From positions 1-64,000 of the forward strand of contig JBDSZL010000032.1 in the NCBI GenBank assembly GCA_039925145.1: a stretch of DNA of 64,000 nt, in the 5' to 3' direction. The stretch comes from JBDSZL01 sp039925145 (GTDB lineage Bacteria > Acidobacteriota > Vicinamibacteria > Vicinamibacterales > SCN-69-37). Within the stretch, counting starts at the first letter, position 1. Every line of letters starts with the position of its first letter. Below the pieces are notes generated by a model. That model was not told the origin of the DNA, searched no databases, and worked only from the letters and a program-made list of their open reading frames with translations. Made by a program: the position numbers and the translations under genes. Below are positions 7,417 to 16,279 of the stretch, in pieces.

Positions 7417-9381
7417 CTAACTCTCCAGGGCCTCGTACTCCCCTTTGAGCCTGTTGACCACATTGGGGTCGGCCAGGGTCGTCGTGTCGCCAAGCGCTTT
7501 GCCGTCGGCGATGTCACGCAGGAGACGCCGCATGATCTTGCCGGACCGCGTCTTGGGAAGATCGGCGGCGAACAGAATCTGATCGGGCCGTGCGATGGCA
7601 CCGATCTTCTTCACCACGTGCTCCTTCAGCTCGTCGATGAGCGCCGGAGAAGGCGTCACACCTTCCTTGAGCGTCACGAACGCGGCCACTGACTGGCCTT
7701 TGATTTCGTGAACCCGGCCCACGACGGCCGCCTCGGCCACCTTCGGATGGTCGACCAGCGCGCTCTCCACCTCCATCGTGCCGATGCGGTGTCCAGCAAC
7801 GTTCAGCACATCGTCTACGCGTCCGAGCAGCCAGTAGTCGCCGTCGCCATCGACGCGCGCGCCGTCACCCGTGAAGTAGACGCCGTCGGCCCACCGTGTC
7901 CAGTACTGCTGAGCGAAGCGCTCCGGGTCGCCATAGATGCCGCGAAGCATGCCGGGCCAGGGCCGCGTGATGGCCAGCAGGCCACCACCCTGCTCCACCC
8001 GCGCTCCCGCCGATGTTCTCACCTCCGCCGTGATGCCCGGGAATGGCTTGGTGGCCGATCCAGGTTTGAGAGTGGTGAGACCAGGCAGGGGGCTGATCAG
8101 AATATGTCCGGTTTCCGTCTGCCACCAGGTATCGACAATTGGACACCGCTCTCTGCCGATGTGCTCCTGGTACCACATCCAGGCTTCAGGGTTGATGGGC
8201 TCACCCACCGATCCGAGCAGCCGCAACGAGCTCAGGTCGTGTTTGGCGGGCCACTCCGTACCCCATTTCATGAACGCGCGGATGGCCGTCGGGGCGGTGT
8301 AGAGAATCGAGACGCCGTGGCGCTCGATCAGGTCCCAGAACCTGTCGCGCTCCGGCCAGTCGGGAGCGCCTTCGTACATCAACAGCGTCGCGCCGTTGGC
8401 GAGGGGACCGTAAACCACGTAGCTGTGTCCGGTCACCCAGCCCAAATCGGCCGTGCACCAGTACACGTCGTCGTCGCGGAGGTCGAAGACCCACTTGGTC
8501 GTGGCATACACGCCGACCAGATAGCCGCCGGTGGTGTGCACGATCCCCTTGGGCTTGCCTGTCGTGCCGGACGTGTAAAGGACGTACAGCATGTCTTCGG
8601 CATCCATCGGCTCAGGAACGCACACCGCGTCGGCATCCTGCATCAGCCGGTGGTACCAGTGATCGCGTCCCTCGGTGACGTGAATGGGGAACGACTCGCG
8701 CGCCTGGCGCTGGACGATGACGACGTTCCGGATGGAGGGCGTGTCGCGCAAGGCCTCGTCGGCCGTCTGTTTGAGGGGCACGATGCCGCCGCGGCGGAAG
8801 CCGCCGTCGGCGGTAATGAGCAGCGACGCCTGGCAGTCGTTGATGCGATCGCGCAACGCCTCGGCACTGAACCCGCCGAACACGACATTGTGAACAGCCC
8901 CGATGCGGGCGCAGGCCAGCATGGCGATCGCCAGCTCGGGGATGACCGGCATGTACATCGCGACGCGATCGCCCTTGCCGATGCCGAGCCCTTTCATCAC
9001 GTTCGCGAACTGGCACACGCGCCGGTGCAGGTCGAAATAGGTGAAGGTCCGGTAGTCGCCGGGCTCGCCCTCCCAGATGAGCGCCGCCTTGTTGCGCCGC
9101 CCCGCGCGGATGTGACGATCGAGGCAATTGACGCTGACGTTCAGTTGACCGCCCACGAACCACCGCGCGTGCGGCGGTTGCCAATCGAGCACCTGCGTCC
9201 ACGGCTTCGACCACTCGAGCTCACCCGCCAAGCCAGCCCAGAACGCCTCCGGATCTGCCGCCGCCCGGCTGTACACATCAGGGTCGCGAGCAAGAGCGGT
9301 TGTCTGCCACTCACGAGACGGAGGGAAGACCCGCCCCTCCTGGAGCAGCGCGTTGATTTCAGGCTTGTCGTGGTCGGACAT
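7417..9381 (-). CDS. acs: Acetyl-CoA synthetase
   Basis: This 654-residue AMP-forming ligase converts acetate, ATP and CoA to acetyl-CoA. It contains the phosphate loop YTSGTTGKPKGIVHT, the acetate-pocket tryptophan region DTWWQTETGH, the hinge aspartate in LLGRVDDVLNVAGHRI, and the C-terminal catalytic lysine in TRSGKIMRR. That lysine is the usual site of regulation by acetylation. Length and motif order are normal for Acs. AGAGGA lies about 7 nt before the ATG. Its wide spacing from the ABC ATPase on the same strand suggests separate transcription. A long open frame on the opposite strand is a coding shadow. Confidence 0.95.
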   Translation of the reverse strand: MSDHDKPEINALLQEGRVFPPSREWQTTALARDPDVYSRAAADPEAFWAGLAGELEWSKPWTQVLDWQPPHARWFVGGQLNVSVNCLDRHIRAGRRNKAALIWEGEPGDYRTFTYFDLHRRVCQFANVMKGLGIGKGDRVAMYMPVIPELAIAMLACARIGAVHNVVFGGFSAEALRDRINDCQASLLITADGGFRRGGIVPLKQTADEALRDTPSIRNVVIVQRQARESFPIHVTEGRDHWYHRLMQDADAVCVPEPMDAEDMLYVLYTSGTTGKPKGIVHTTGGYLVGVYATTKWVFDLRDDDVYWCTADLGWVTGHSYVVYGPLANGATLLMYEGAPDWPERDRFWDLIERHGVSILYTAPTAIRAFMKWGTEWPAKHDLSSLRLLGSVGEPINPEAWMWYQEHIGRERCPIVDTWWQTETGHILISPLPGLTTLKPGSATKPFPGITAEVRTSAGARVEQGGGLLAITRPWPGMLRGIYGDPERFAQQYWTRWADGVYFTGDGARVDGDGDYWLLGRVDDVLNVAGHRIGTMEVESALVDHPKVAEAAVVGRVHEIKGQSVAAFVTLKEGVTPSPALIDELKEHVVKKIGAIARPDQILFAADLPKTRSGKIMRRLLRDIADGKALGDTTTLADPNVVNRLKGEYEALES

Positions 9382-9403
9382 CTATCGTCCTCTTCAACGT
9401 AAA

Positions 9404-9874
9404 TCAGGACTGGAGGGCTGGCGGCGGAGTCTTCTTCCGGAACCAGGCATAGCCCAGCAGCGCTCCGAGCATACTGAACACCGCAAAGACCGGCAGCGTG
9501 AAGGCTCCGATGAGCAGCACGAGTGTGCGTCCGCTCTGCAAACCGGACAGGCGTTCGCGCATCTGGGGCGGAATCTGCGGGTCCTCGAGCATCGCCCGAA
9601 ACTGGGCCTGCATGGCTTCGCCCGAGACGCTGAAGAGCAACGACGTCGCCAGCATGGAGATCAGGCCGCCGACTGCACCGGCGATGAGCCCGCCAAGTAC
9701 GGCCTCACCCACGTCCAGTTCGACCGCACCACCCTGGCGTTGCAGGTAGACGGTCAACACGCCACCAACGACGACCCAGAGACAGCAGCACAGGTTGCCG
9801 AGGTTGACGAGGGGCAGCGACGACAGCACGCCGATGAACAGTCCACCAAGCAGCGCGGGTTGAAAACGTTTCAT
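9404..9874 (-). CDS. Small polytopic membrane protein of unknown function
   Basis: The 156-residue protein has about four hydrophobic stretches: residues 8-22, 28-45 (with a CCC triplet), 60-82 and 120-145. A short soluble loop with LEDPQIPPQMRERL lies between the third and fourth. The N-terminus has the look of bacterial DUF4199-like or YIP1-like inner-membrane proteins, but I cannot name a family. It ends just upstream of acs on the same strand (22 bp gap), so the two may be co-transcribed. Confidence 0.65.
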   Translation of the reverse strand: MKRFQPALLGGLFIGVLSSLPLVNLGNLCCCLWVVVGGVLTVYLQRQGGAVELDVGEAVLGGLIAGAVGGLISMLATSLLFSVSGEAMQAQFRAMLEDPQIPPQMRERLSGLQSGRTLVLLIGAFTLPVFAVFSMLGALLGYAWFRKKTPPPALQS

Positions 9875-9909
9875 CGGATGTCAGCGGTGCGCCAGGCCAC
9901 CGTGCGAGC

Positions 9910-11223
9910 TCAGTCGTAGTATTCGCGGCCGAGGTGCGTGATGAGCTCCTCGCCCTGCATATAGCGCAGGGTGTTCTTGAGCTTCATCAGCTGGATGAAC
10001 AAATCGTGCTCGGGGTAGAGGCCGGGCGCGTACATCGGACTCTTGAAGTAGAACGAGAGCCACTCCTGTATCCCTGACATGCCCGCACGCCGCGCCAGGT
10101 CCATGAACAGTGCCGCGTCCAGCACGATCGGCGCCGCAAGGATGCTGTCGCGGCAGAGGAAATTGATCTTGAGCTGCATCTTGTAGCCCAGCCAGCCCAC
10201 CAGATCGATGTTGTCCCAGCCTTCTTTCGCATCACCGCGAGGCTTGTAGTAGTTGATGCGCACCACGTGGTGCAGATCCTTGTAGAGATCGGGATACAAG
10301 GTGGGCTGCAGAATGAAATCGAGGACAGACTTCTTGCTCTCCTCTTTCGTCTTGAACGACTCGGGATCGTCGAGCACCTCGCCGTCGCGGTTGCCCAGAA
10401 TGTTGGTGGAGTACCAGCCCTCGATGCCGAGCAGTCGGGCTTTCATTCCCGGCGCGATGATCGTCTTGATGAGCGTCTGCCCGGTCTTCAGGTCTTTTCC
10501 CGCCAGGGGCGATCCGGTCTTCTGGGCAAGCTCGAGCAAGGCCGGGATATCGGCACTCAGATTGGGCGCGGCGTTGATATAGGGGATGCCCTCGCGAATG
10601 GCGGCATACGCGTAAATCATGCTGGAAGGAATGGACGGGTCGTTGTCCTCCAGCCCCTTTTCGAGCGCGGCCACCGACTGGTGTGCGGCAGTCTCGGTGA
10701 GGAAGATCTCAGTGCTTCCGCACCAGGCGAGCACCAGTCGATCGAGCTTGTGCTCTGCCTTGAAGCGCCGCATGTCCTCTATGAGCTGCTCGGCCAGGTC
10801 CTTCTTGTTCTTGCCCTTCTTCACGTTCGGGCCATCGAGGCGCTTCACGTACTGACGATCGAACACGGCGGGCATCGGCTCGATCGCCGTCAACTCGTCC
10901 TTGATGGAGTCGAGCAGCGCCGGCTCGAGGACGCCAGCGGTCTGCGCCGCTTCGTAGCAGTTGTCGTTGAAGATGTCCCAGCCGCCAAACACGATGTCGT
11001 CGAGGCCGACGAGCGGCACGAAATCCTTGATGAGAGGGGCGCGACCCTCGGTCCGCTTGCCGAGACGGATGGTCCCCATCTGGGTCAGCGACCCAATAGG
11101 CTTGGCCAGTCCTTTGCGGATTGCCATGACCCCGGCGATCGTCGTCGTGCTGACGGCCCCGAGGCCAACGAGAAGAATGCCGAGCTTGCCACCGGCAGGA
11201 GCAACAGACAAACCTTTAGTCAC
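9910..11223 (-). CDS. ino1: Myo-inositol-1-phosphate synthase
   Basis: This NAD-dependent isomerase converts glucose 6-phosphate to inositol 1-phosphate, the first step of inositol and phosphatidylinositol synthesis. It shows the Rossmann loop LLVGLGAVSTTT, the conserved DDIVFGGWDI segment, the central CGSTE motif, SPLAGKDLKTGQT with catalytic lysines, and NILGNRDGEVL. The length of 437 residues suits the family. The start is GTG 11223. A TATAGT hexamer at 11232-11237 (minus strand) sits 8 nt before it with no Shine-Dalgarno, which suggests a leaderless transcript. A methyltransferase-like gene diverges from the same region. Confidence 0.92.
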   Translation of the reverse strand: MTKGLSVAPAGGKLGILLVGLGAVSTTTIAGVMAIRKGLAKPIGSLTQMGTIRLGKRTEGRAPLIKDFVPLVGLDDIVFGGWDIFNDNCYEAAQTAGVLEPALLDSIKDELTAIEPMPAVFDRQYVKRLDGPNVKKGKNKKDLAEQLIEDMRRFKAEHKLDRLVLAWCGSTEIFLTETAAHQSVAALEKGLEDNDPSIPSSMIYAYAAIREGIPYINAAPNLSADIPALLELAQKTGSPLAGKDLKTGQTLIKTIIAPGMKARLLGIEGWYSTNILGNRDGEVLDDPESFKTKEESKKSVLDFILQPTLYPDLYKDLHHVVRINYYKPRGDAKEGWDNIDLVGWLGYKMQLKINFLCRDSILAAPIVLDAALFMDLARRAGMSGIQEWLSFYFKSPMYAPGLYPEHDLFIQLMKLKNTLRYMQGEELITHLGREYYD

Positions 11224-11231
11224 GGCCGAAA

Positions 11232-11239
11232 ACTATATC
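11232..11239. promoter_or_regulatory. Overlapping divergent -10 elements (ino1 / methyltransferase)
   Basis: The plus-strand sequence actatatc contains TATATC (11234-11239) for the rightward gene and, on the minus strand, TATAGT (11237-11232) for ino1. The minus-strand element lies 8 nt before the ino1 GTG. The plus-strand element lies 15 nt before the ATG at 11255. No convincing -35 is visible on either side. Confidence 0.45.
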
Positions 11240-11254
11240 ATCCGAGGTACTCCG

Positions 11255-11812
11255 ATGTGGCACTGGCTCAGGAAGGCACCGCCGCCGTACGAGGCAGCCT
11301 TGGCGATGATCGGGGTCAAGGCCGGACAGCGCGTGCTCGTTCTCGATGCCGGCTATCCACGCCTGGCGGGAGAACTCGCGCGAGTCACTGGGCTCAACGG
11401 CCTCACACAGGTCTGGGCCAGGGAGCAGGACCGGGCGGCCACCGACGCTGCGGCCGCGGAGGCTGGCGCGCTCATCGACTTCGTGGTGCGCGACGCGGTT
11501 CCGACTCCGCAACCCGGCACGTTCGATCTCGCCATCTGGGTCGCACCACTCGCGGCGGTCGAGGCGGATCGGCGCCTCACCCGGACACACGACGCGCTCC
11601 ACATGCTCCGACCCGGAGGCCGCATCATCGTCATCGACGACACGCGGCCGACGGGAGGCTTCTCGCGGTCGCGCCCAAGCGCTGTCGGCAGCGAACAGGT
11701 AGTGGCGTTGATGGCGGCCGCCGGCGCGCTCGCCAGCCGCGCGCTCGGAGCGATTGATGGGCTCACCTACTACGAGGGGCAACAAAACCGACAGGCCGCC
11801 GATTCGGGCTAG
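11255..11812 (+). CDS. Methyltransferase-like protein (Rossmann fold)
   Basis: A 185-residue protein resembling a SAM-dependent methyltransferase. KAGQRVLVLDAGYPRLAGELARV stands in the place of motif I, though the usual GxGxG is changed to DAGYP. DLAIWVAPL fits motif IV, and HDALHMLRPGGRIIVID is the typical motif V/VI region. The start ATG 11255 has CGAGG about 6 nt upstream. Because the glycine-rich loop is degenerate, cofactor binding is not certain. The promoter region is shared with divergent ino1, and a ZIP transporter starts 11 bp after the stop. Confidence 0.65.
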   Translation: MWHWLRKAPPPYEAALAMIGVKAGQRVLVLDAGYPRLAGELARVTGLNGLTQVWAREQDRAATDAAAAEAGALIDFVVRDAVPTPQPGTFDLAIWVAPLAAVEADRRLTRTHDALHMLRPGGRIIVIDDTRPTGGFSRSRPSAVGSEQVVALMAAAGALASRALGAIDGLTYYEGQQNRQAADSG

Positions 11813-11815
11813 TAT
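11810..11815 (+). promoter_or_regulatory. -10 element of a probable leaderless transcript (ZIP gene)
   Basis: TAGTAT overlaps the stop codon of the upstream gene and lies 8 nt before the GTG start at 11824. No Shine-Dalgarno is present between them. Confidence 0.4.
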
Positions 11816-11823
11816 TCCCACGC

Positions 11824-12558
11824 GTGTCTGTCTGGTCGATCGCACTCGGTCTCTCTGTGCTCGGCAGCGTCGGGGGTCTGCTGGTCGCCGCAATCATCCT
11901 CTTCTTCGATCACGACGTGCGGATACGCGCCGTGCCCTGGCTCGTCTCGTACGCCGTCGGCACACTCCTTGGCGCCGCCCTGCTCGGACTCACCCCCGAG
12001 GCGCTCCAAACGCTCGCCCCTTCGACGGCGCTCGGGACGCTGCTCGCGGGCATCCTGACCTTCTTCGTCCTCGAGAAGCTCGTCTTGTGGCGGCATTGCC
12101 ACGACGAACACGAGTGCAGCGTGCACCGGACAACCGCCACCCTCGTGATCGTCGGAGACGCGGTGCACACCTTCGTCGACGGTGTCGTGATTGCCGCGGC
12201 GGTGCTGGTCTCGGTTCCGCTCGGTGTCACAACGGCACTGGCCATCATCGCGCACGAGATCCCGCAGGAAGCTGGCGACTTCGCCATCCTGCTCACGGCG
12301 GGCTACTCGCGATCGCGTGCCCTACTCCTGAACCTCTCCTCAGCCATTGGCGGCATTCTCGGCGCGGTAGCAATGCTGGCCTTCGGCAGCCAGGCACCTC
12401 GACTGGTTCCGTACGTGCTGGCCTTCGCGGCCGGCAACTTCATGTATGTCGCCATGGCAGACCTCATCCCGACCCTGCATCGGGGGCACCTCGACAGAAA
12501 CGCCGTTCGGCAGGTGGCCCTCATCAGTCTGGGAGTGCTGACGATCGCATTTCTTTGA
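11824..12558 (+). CDS. ZIP-family metal transporter
   Basis: The 244-residue polytopic protein belongs to the ZIP family (zinc/iron/manganese transport across the inner membrane). The strongest signature is transmembrane helix IV/V. Helix IV has VIVGDAVHTFVDGVVIAAA with the conserved HxxxDG metal-binding residues. Helix V has ALAIIAHEIPQEAGDFAILL with the HEIPQExGD motif. About seven to eight hydrophobic helices can be counted. A histidine- and cysteine-containing loop (WRHCHDEHECSVHR) precedes helix IV and may bind metal. The start is GTG with a -10 hexamer 8 nt upstream. Confidence 0.92.
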   Translation: MSVWSIALGLSVLGSVGGLLVAAIILFFDHDVRIRAVPWLVSYAVGTLLGAALLGLTPEALQTLAPSTALGTLLAGILTFFVLEKLVLWRHCHDEHECSVHRTTATLVIVGDAVHTFVDGVVIAAAVLVSVPLGVTTALAIIAHEIPQEAGDFAILLTAGYSRSRALLLNLSSAIGGILGAVAMLAFGSQAPRLVPYVLAFAAGNFMYVAMADLIPTLHRGHLDRNAVRQVALISLGVLTIAFL

Positions 12559-12690
12559 CGAATCTGCGCTGACGTCACCCGACGGCGACGTACGACCCGG
12601 CGCTTGCGCCAATTGAGGCTGCGGCCAGCCGCTCCCCCCATGGCACCTCGTTTGCTCCGTCAACCTGTCGTCAGCCTGCCTGCGGTGGTC

Positions 12691-13215
12691 ATGATGAGAA
12701 ACTGGGTTATCTGTGCAATCGCCCTCCCGGCGTTGCTCTGCGCCCTTCCCGCGGCGGCCGCGCAAGTCGCCGATTCGGATCTTGCCGAGCGGGTCACGGA
12801 CACCGTGCACCACTACCCGAAATTCAGCATTTTCGACGACGTGAACGTCGCAGTGAATAACAGGGTGGTGACGCTGACGGGACGCGTGACGACGTCACAG
12901 AAGCGCGAAGAACTGGGCGAGCGTGCCGGCAGAATCGACGGGGTGAAGTCTGTGTCCAATGACATCGGCGTGCTGCCCCCGTCTGCAGTCGACCAACGGC
13001 TACGGGCGCAAGTCGCCAGCGCGATCTACAACCATCCCGCCTTTTGGCGGTACGCCGAGCTCCTCAATCCTCCGATCCACATCGTCATCGAAAACCAGCG
13101 AATCGTTCTGACCGGAGACGTCGAGTCCCCTGTCGACCGGACGTTGGCCTACTCGCTCGCGCAGGTGGATGGCGCAATCAGCGTGACAAACCAGCTCAGG
13201 GTCGGACGCCGGTGA
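12691..13215 (+). CDS. Exported protein with two BON domains
   Basis: This periplasmic OsmY-like protein begins with a signal peptide (MMRNWVICAIALPALLCALPAAAAQ). The first BON domain, about residues 30-95, carries VNVAVNNRVVTLTGRV and GVKSVSNDI. The second, about residues 100-172, carries IHIVIENQRIVLTGDV and GAISVTNQL. BON domains are thought to bind phospholipid membranes or to support envelope stress tolerance. The start at ATG 12691 (or 12694) gives a clean signal peptide, whereas the open frame further upstream has no such logic. Confidence 0.82.
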   Translation: MMRNWVICAIALPALLCALPAAAAQVADSDLAERVTDTVHHYPKFSIFDDVNVAVNNRVVTLTGRVTTSQKREELGERAGRIDGVKSVSNDIGVLPPSAVDQRLRAQVASAIYNHPAFWRYAELLNPPIHIVIENQRIVLTGDVESPVDRTLAYSLAQVDGAISVTNQLRVGRR

Positions 13216-13310
13216 AGGCCATCCGGCCCTGCAATTCGAAACTTCTGATCGAACGTCGGCGTAACCTCAGGTGGGACAAACGATTGGCCGCCGGTGAGCG
13301 TCCAACGTGC

Positions 13311-15473
13311 ATGACGCGACCGGGCAGGCTTATGCGATTAGAGCGAATTCGACCAGTTCTACTCCTGACGTCACTCGTGATCGGCCTATGGGTCGTCGCC
13401 ATGGCGGCCCAGGGGGGCGGCGGGGGCAGGGCCGGCGGAGCGGGGCGCGGACAGGGGGGCCCAGGCGGAGGGGCAGGCGGCGGGCGAGGCGGCTTCGGCC
13501 AGGGCCCAGCTGGCGGCCCGGGCGGCCCCGGCGGTGGGCGGGGCGGACCAGCGCGCGACAGCGCGGCAGTCACGGCTGTCGGCACCGGCACTATCAGCGG
13601 CATGGTCGTGCTCGATGGAGGTTCACCTGCGCGCCGGGCGCGGGTCACCCTCAACGCGCCCGAACTGCGTGGGGGGCGCTCCGCAGTGACTGACGATGCC
13701 GGGCGATTCACATTTCCGGCGCTGCCCGCTGGACGCTTCACGATGACGGCCTCCAAGCCGGGATTCGTCGACAACAGCTATGGCGCCAAGAAGCCCGGCC
13801 GGCCTGGCACTCCGATTCAACTGGCAGATGGACAGAAGCTCGAGCGAGCGGTGATCACACTGCCGCGTGGCAGCGTGCTCACCGGCATCGTGGTCGACGA
13901 GCGCGGCGAGCCCTCGGCCGGAACGCCCGTGCGTGCGCTCCGATTCGTCAGTCAGACCGGCGAGCGGACCCTCCAGTCGGCCGGGCAGGATCAGACTGAC
14001 GACCGGGGCATGTACCGCATCTACCAGCTCCAGCCCGGCGACTACATCGTCACGGCTTCCCCACGAAATGTCTCGGGCGGCGACTTCGCACAAGCCATTG
14101 CCACGCAGGTCAGCGCGCTCGTGCAGCAGGCACAGTCCAATCCGCAGACGAGCGGCCTGCTCGCGGGCCTTGCCGGTGGCGGTGGACAGAACGCCATCGC
14201 CGATCGTGTGGCGCAGCTCCAGCAGCAGTTGGCACAGGGGGCGCCGGAACAGGCGGTGGCCTACGCACCCGTTTATTACCCCGGCACGGCAACGGCATCG
14301 GCCGCAACCACCGTCACGCTCGGTGTGGCCGAGGAGCGCGCCGGCGTCGACTTTCAGCTGCAACTAGTCCCGACGTCGAAGGTGGAGGGCACTGTCACGT
14401 CTTTCGACGGCACATTGCCGCAGGGCACGCAGGTGTCGCTCATCAGCGCCGACAAGGCCACGCCGGCCGGAATTGTGGGCACCAGTGTCACGCGCGTCGA
14501 CCAGACAGGCCACTTCAGATTCGCGGGCATCACGCCAGGCGATTACACGTTGCAGGCTCGCGCGACGGTCCGCGATGCCACTGCTGCCAACGATGCACAA
14601 GTGCAGGGACGTGGCGGCCGCGGCGGACCTGGGGGACCCGGGGGAGGAGCAATCCTGCAGGTGCTGTGGGCGTCGGTCGCCGTGTCGGTTGCAGGCCAGG
14701 ACCTAGCCGACCTCGGGTTGAGCCTGCAGCCCGGCATGAGTGTCCAGGGACGTGTCGAGTTCCACGGGACGCAGCCACCCGCCGATCTGACGCGCGTGCG
14801 GGTCTCGCTGACGCCGCGCGGCTCGCAGGGATTTCAGATTGGCGGAATCGCTCCCGTCCAGGCCGACGCCTCCGGTCATTTCAGCGTGATGGGCGTCGCT
14901 CCAGGTCGATATGTGTTGAACGCGTCGGTCGCGGGAGCCGGGGCCGCAGCAAGTCAACAGGCCGCTGTGGGGCGAGGCGCTGGAGCTCCAGCGGCCGGGG
15001 GACGGGGCGGGGGGGCTGGTGCCGGGGGCGGGTTGGCGAACGGCCAGTGGCGGCTGAAGTCAGCGGTTGTCGACGGACGCGATGTCCTCGACTTTCCGCT
15101 CGAGATCGGGCCCGGGCAGGAAGTGGCCAGTGCGCTGCTGACATTCACCGACAAGTCGCAGCAGCTTTCGGGCACGATTCAGGACACGGCGGGTAGGCCG
15201 ACGGCAGACTTCGCCATTATTGTGTTCCCGTCGGACAAGCGCTACTGGCTGCCGCAATCGCGCCGCATCCTCTCGACGCGGCCAGATACAGACGGCAAGT
15301 TCACGTTCGGTTCGCTCCCTGAGGGCGATTATCGCCTCACGGCCGTAACCGACGTGGAGCCCGGCGAGTGGTACGACCCGGCATTTCTCACCCAGCTCCT
15401 GCAGGCGTCAATCCCAGTCAGCATTGTCGAGGGTGACAAGAAAGTGCAGAACATCAGGTTAGCCGGAGGGTAG
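13311..15473 (+). CDS. Large secreted protein with carboxypeptidase-regulatory (CarboxypepD_reg) repeats
   Basis: A 720-residue exported protein. An N-terminal signal or anchor (RIRPVLLLTSLVIGLWVVAMA) is followed by about 55 residues made mostly of Gly with Arg, Pro and Ala. Repeated Ig-like CarboxypepD_reg modules come next, recognisable by pieces such as GTISGMVVLDGGSPARRARV, TDDAGRFTFPALPAGRFTM, DDRGMYRIYQLQPGDYIV and RVDQTGHFRFAGITPGDY. Further Gly-rich linkers occur near residues 430-445 and 555-570. The C-terminal module (RYWLPQSRRI to QNIRL) is closely similar to that of the protein encoded at 56436-58427. The start could also be the ATG at 13332. Function is unknown; surface carbohydrate or protein binding is a guess from the fold. 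Confidence 0.78.
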   Translation: MTRPGRLMRLERIRPVLLLTSLVIGLWVVAMAAQGGGGGRAGGAGRGQGGPGGGAGGGRGGFGQGPAGGPGGPGGGRGGPARDSAAVTAVGTGTISGMVVLDGGSPARRARVTLNAPELRGGRSAVTDDAGRFTFPALPAGRFTMTASKPGFVDNSYGAKKPGRPGTPIQLADGQKLERAVITLPRGSVLTGIVVDERGEPSAGTPVRALRFVSQTGERTLQSAGQDQTDDRGMYRIYQLQPGDYIVTASPRNVSGGDFAQAIATQVSALVQQAQSNPQTSGLLAGLAGGGGQNAIADRVAQLQQQLAQGAPEQAVAYAPVYYPGTATASAATTVTLGVAEERAGVDFQLQLVPTSKVEGTVTSFDGTLPQGTQVSLISADKATPAGIVGTSVTRVDQTGHFRFAGITPGDYTLQARATVRDATAANDAQVQGRGGRGGPGGPGGGAILQVLWASVAVSVAGQDLADLGLSLQPGMSVQGRVEFHGTQPPADLTRVRVSLTPRGSQGFQIGGIAPVQADASGHFSVMGVAPGRYVLNASVAGAGAAASQQAAVGRGAGAPAAGGRGGGAGAGGGLANGQWRLKSAVVDGRDVLDFPLEIGPGQEVASALLTFTDKSQQLSGTIQDTAGRPTADFAIIVFPSDKRYWLPQSRRILSTRPDTDGKFTFGSLPEGDYRLTAVTDVEPGEWYDPAFLTQLLQASIPVSIVEGDKKVQNIRLAGG

Positions 15474-16244
15474 TCGCCTGCCAGCGGCGACAGCGTGGCG
15501 GCGCTTGGCCCTCGAAATAGTGATCCAGATCAGGGTCGCAAGCACCGCGACGGCGGCCCCGAAAGCGCCGGCAAACAGCCACAGGGTGCGGTACAGGATG
15601 GACTCGGAGTCCATGCGCACTTCCATCCGCAGCGGCTGACCGGCCCGTCGGTCCGAGAGCCGCTGCTCCCACGTCAGAATGTTGCCTCTGTCGGGCTCCC
15701 CATTCGCGCCCGTCTCCAGCCGCTTCACATTGTGGAAGACGATCCGGCTTGGAAGGTGCAGCTTGAAAGCCACCAATTCCGAGCCATCCCAGTTGACTGC
15801 CCCCGGATTGCCGGCCGCGCTCGCACCCAACTCCTGCTCGAAGTGGAGCAGCTTGCCATCGCGGCTGAATGCATAGGTCGCCCACGACAGAATGCCGCAG
15901 CTCTTCAAGCGCATGACATCCGGCGTCGCGATGCGCACCTGCACGAACCGCCGGCCGCGTCGAATCCACGGCTGTCCCACGCGCACATCGGGGCACTGGG
16001 CGGCGACGAACAGCGCGCGAATCTGATCGCGCTCCACGCGCGCATGAAGCGCCGGATCGAGAGGCGCGCCGTGCAGCGCGACGAGCGCCGGCACCGATGA
16101 ATCGATCACGAGCGTGGCGGCGCCATTCACGCCGAGATAGAGCTGCTCTTCGTATTCGTACTGCCGGCCCAGCGGGTTGCTGCACGACCCGGCAAAGGTG
16201 AGCGCGAGCAGCACCATCGCGGACGCGGCGATCCGGTCAAACAT
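15459..16244 (-). CDS. Putative lipoprotein with C-terminal membrane helix
   Basis: The 261-residue protein starts with a signal peptide and a plausible lipobox (LALTFAGSC), giving a lipid-anchored cysteine near residue 21. The middle contains GVNGAATLVIDSSVPALVALHG and FVQVRIATPD segments. Near the end a hydrophobic helix (LWLFAGAFGAAVAVLATLIWITI) is followed by a basic tail. The layout resembles LppM-like actinobacterial proteins, but I cannot assign a family. ATG 16244 is preferred over 16274, because the upstream codons would place residues before the signal and over the promoter. Its 3' end overlaps the convergent repeat-protein gene by 15 bp. Confidence 0.65.
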   Translation of the reverse strand: MFDRIAASAMVLLALTFAGSCSNPLGRQYEYEEQLYLGVNGAATLVIDSSVPALVALHGAPLDPALHARVERDQIRALFVAAQCPDVRVGQPWIRRGRRFVQVRIATPDVMRLKSCGILSWATYAFSRDGKLLHFEQELGASAAGNPGAVNWDGSELVAFKLHLPSRIVFHNVKRLETGANGEPDRGNILTWEQRLSDRRAGQPLRMEVRMDSESILYRTLWLFAGAFGAAVAVLATLIWITISRAKRRHAVAAGRRLPSG

Positions 16245-16253
16245 CGCCCGAAT

Positions 16254-16261
16254 GATATACT
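16254..16261. promoter_or_regulatory. Overlapping divergent -10 elements (lipoprotein / polA)
   Basis: The sequence gatatact contains TATACT on the plus strand (16256-16261), 18 nt before the polA GTG. On the minus strand it contains TATATC (16259-16254), 9 nt before the lipoprotein ATG. The two -10 elements overlap by four bases, so a single melted region could serve both genes. Confidence 0.45.
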
Positions 16262-16279
16262 GCGTTTCCCGCATCGCTC

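Noticed and set aside
7708..9402. 564-codon open frame opposite acs
   Set aside because: Repetitive His/Arg/Val-rich translation without domain signs; a shadow of the acs codons.
10267..11757. 496-codon open frame opposite ino1, continuing into the methyltransferase region
   Set aside because: Antisense to ino1, and later out of frame with the real gene starting at 11255; no recognisable motif.
12571..12578. Palindrome tgacgtca upstream of the BON gene
   Set aside because: Eight bases only, no second copy and no promoter next to it; likely chance.
13410..13555. Gly/Arg/Pro-rich repetitive DNA
   Set aside because: Considered as a repeat array, but it is the low-complexity linker of the secreted protein; no regular unit length.
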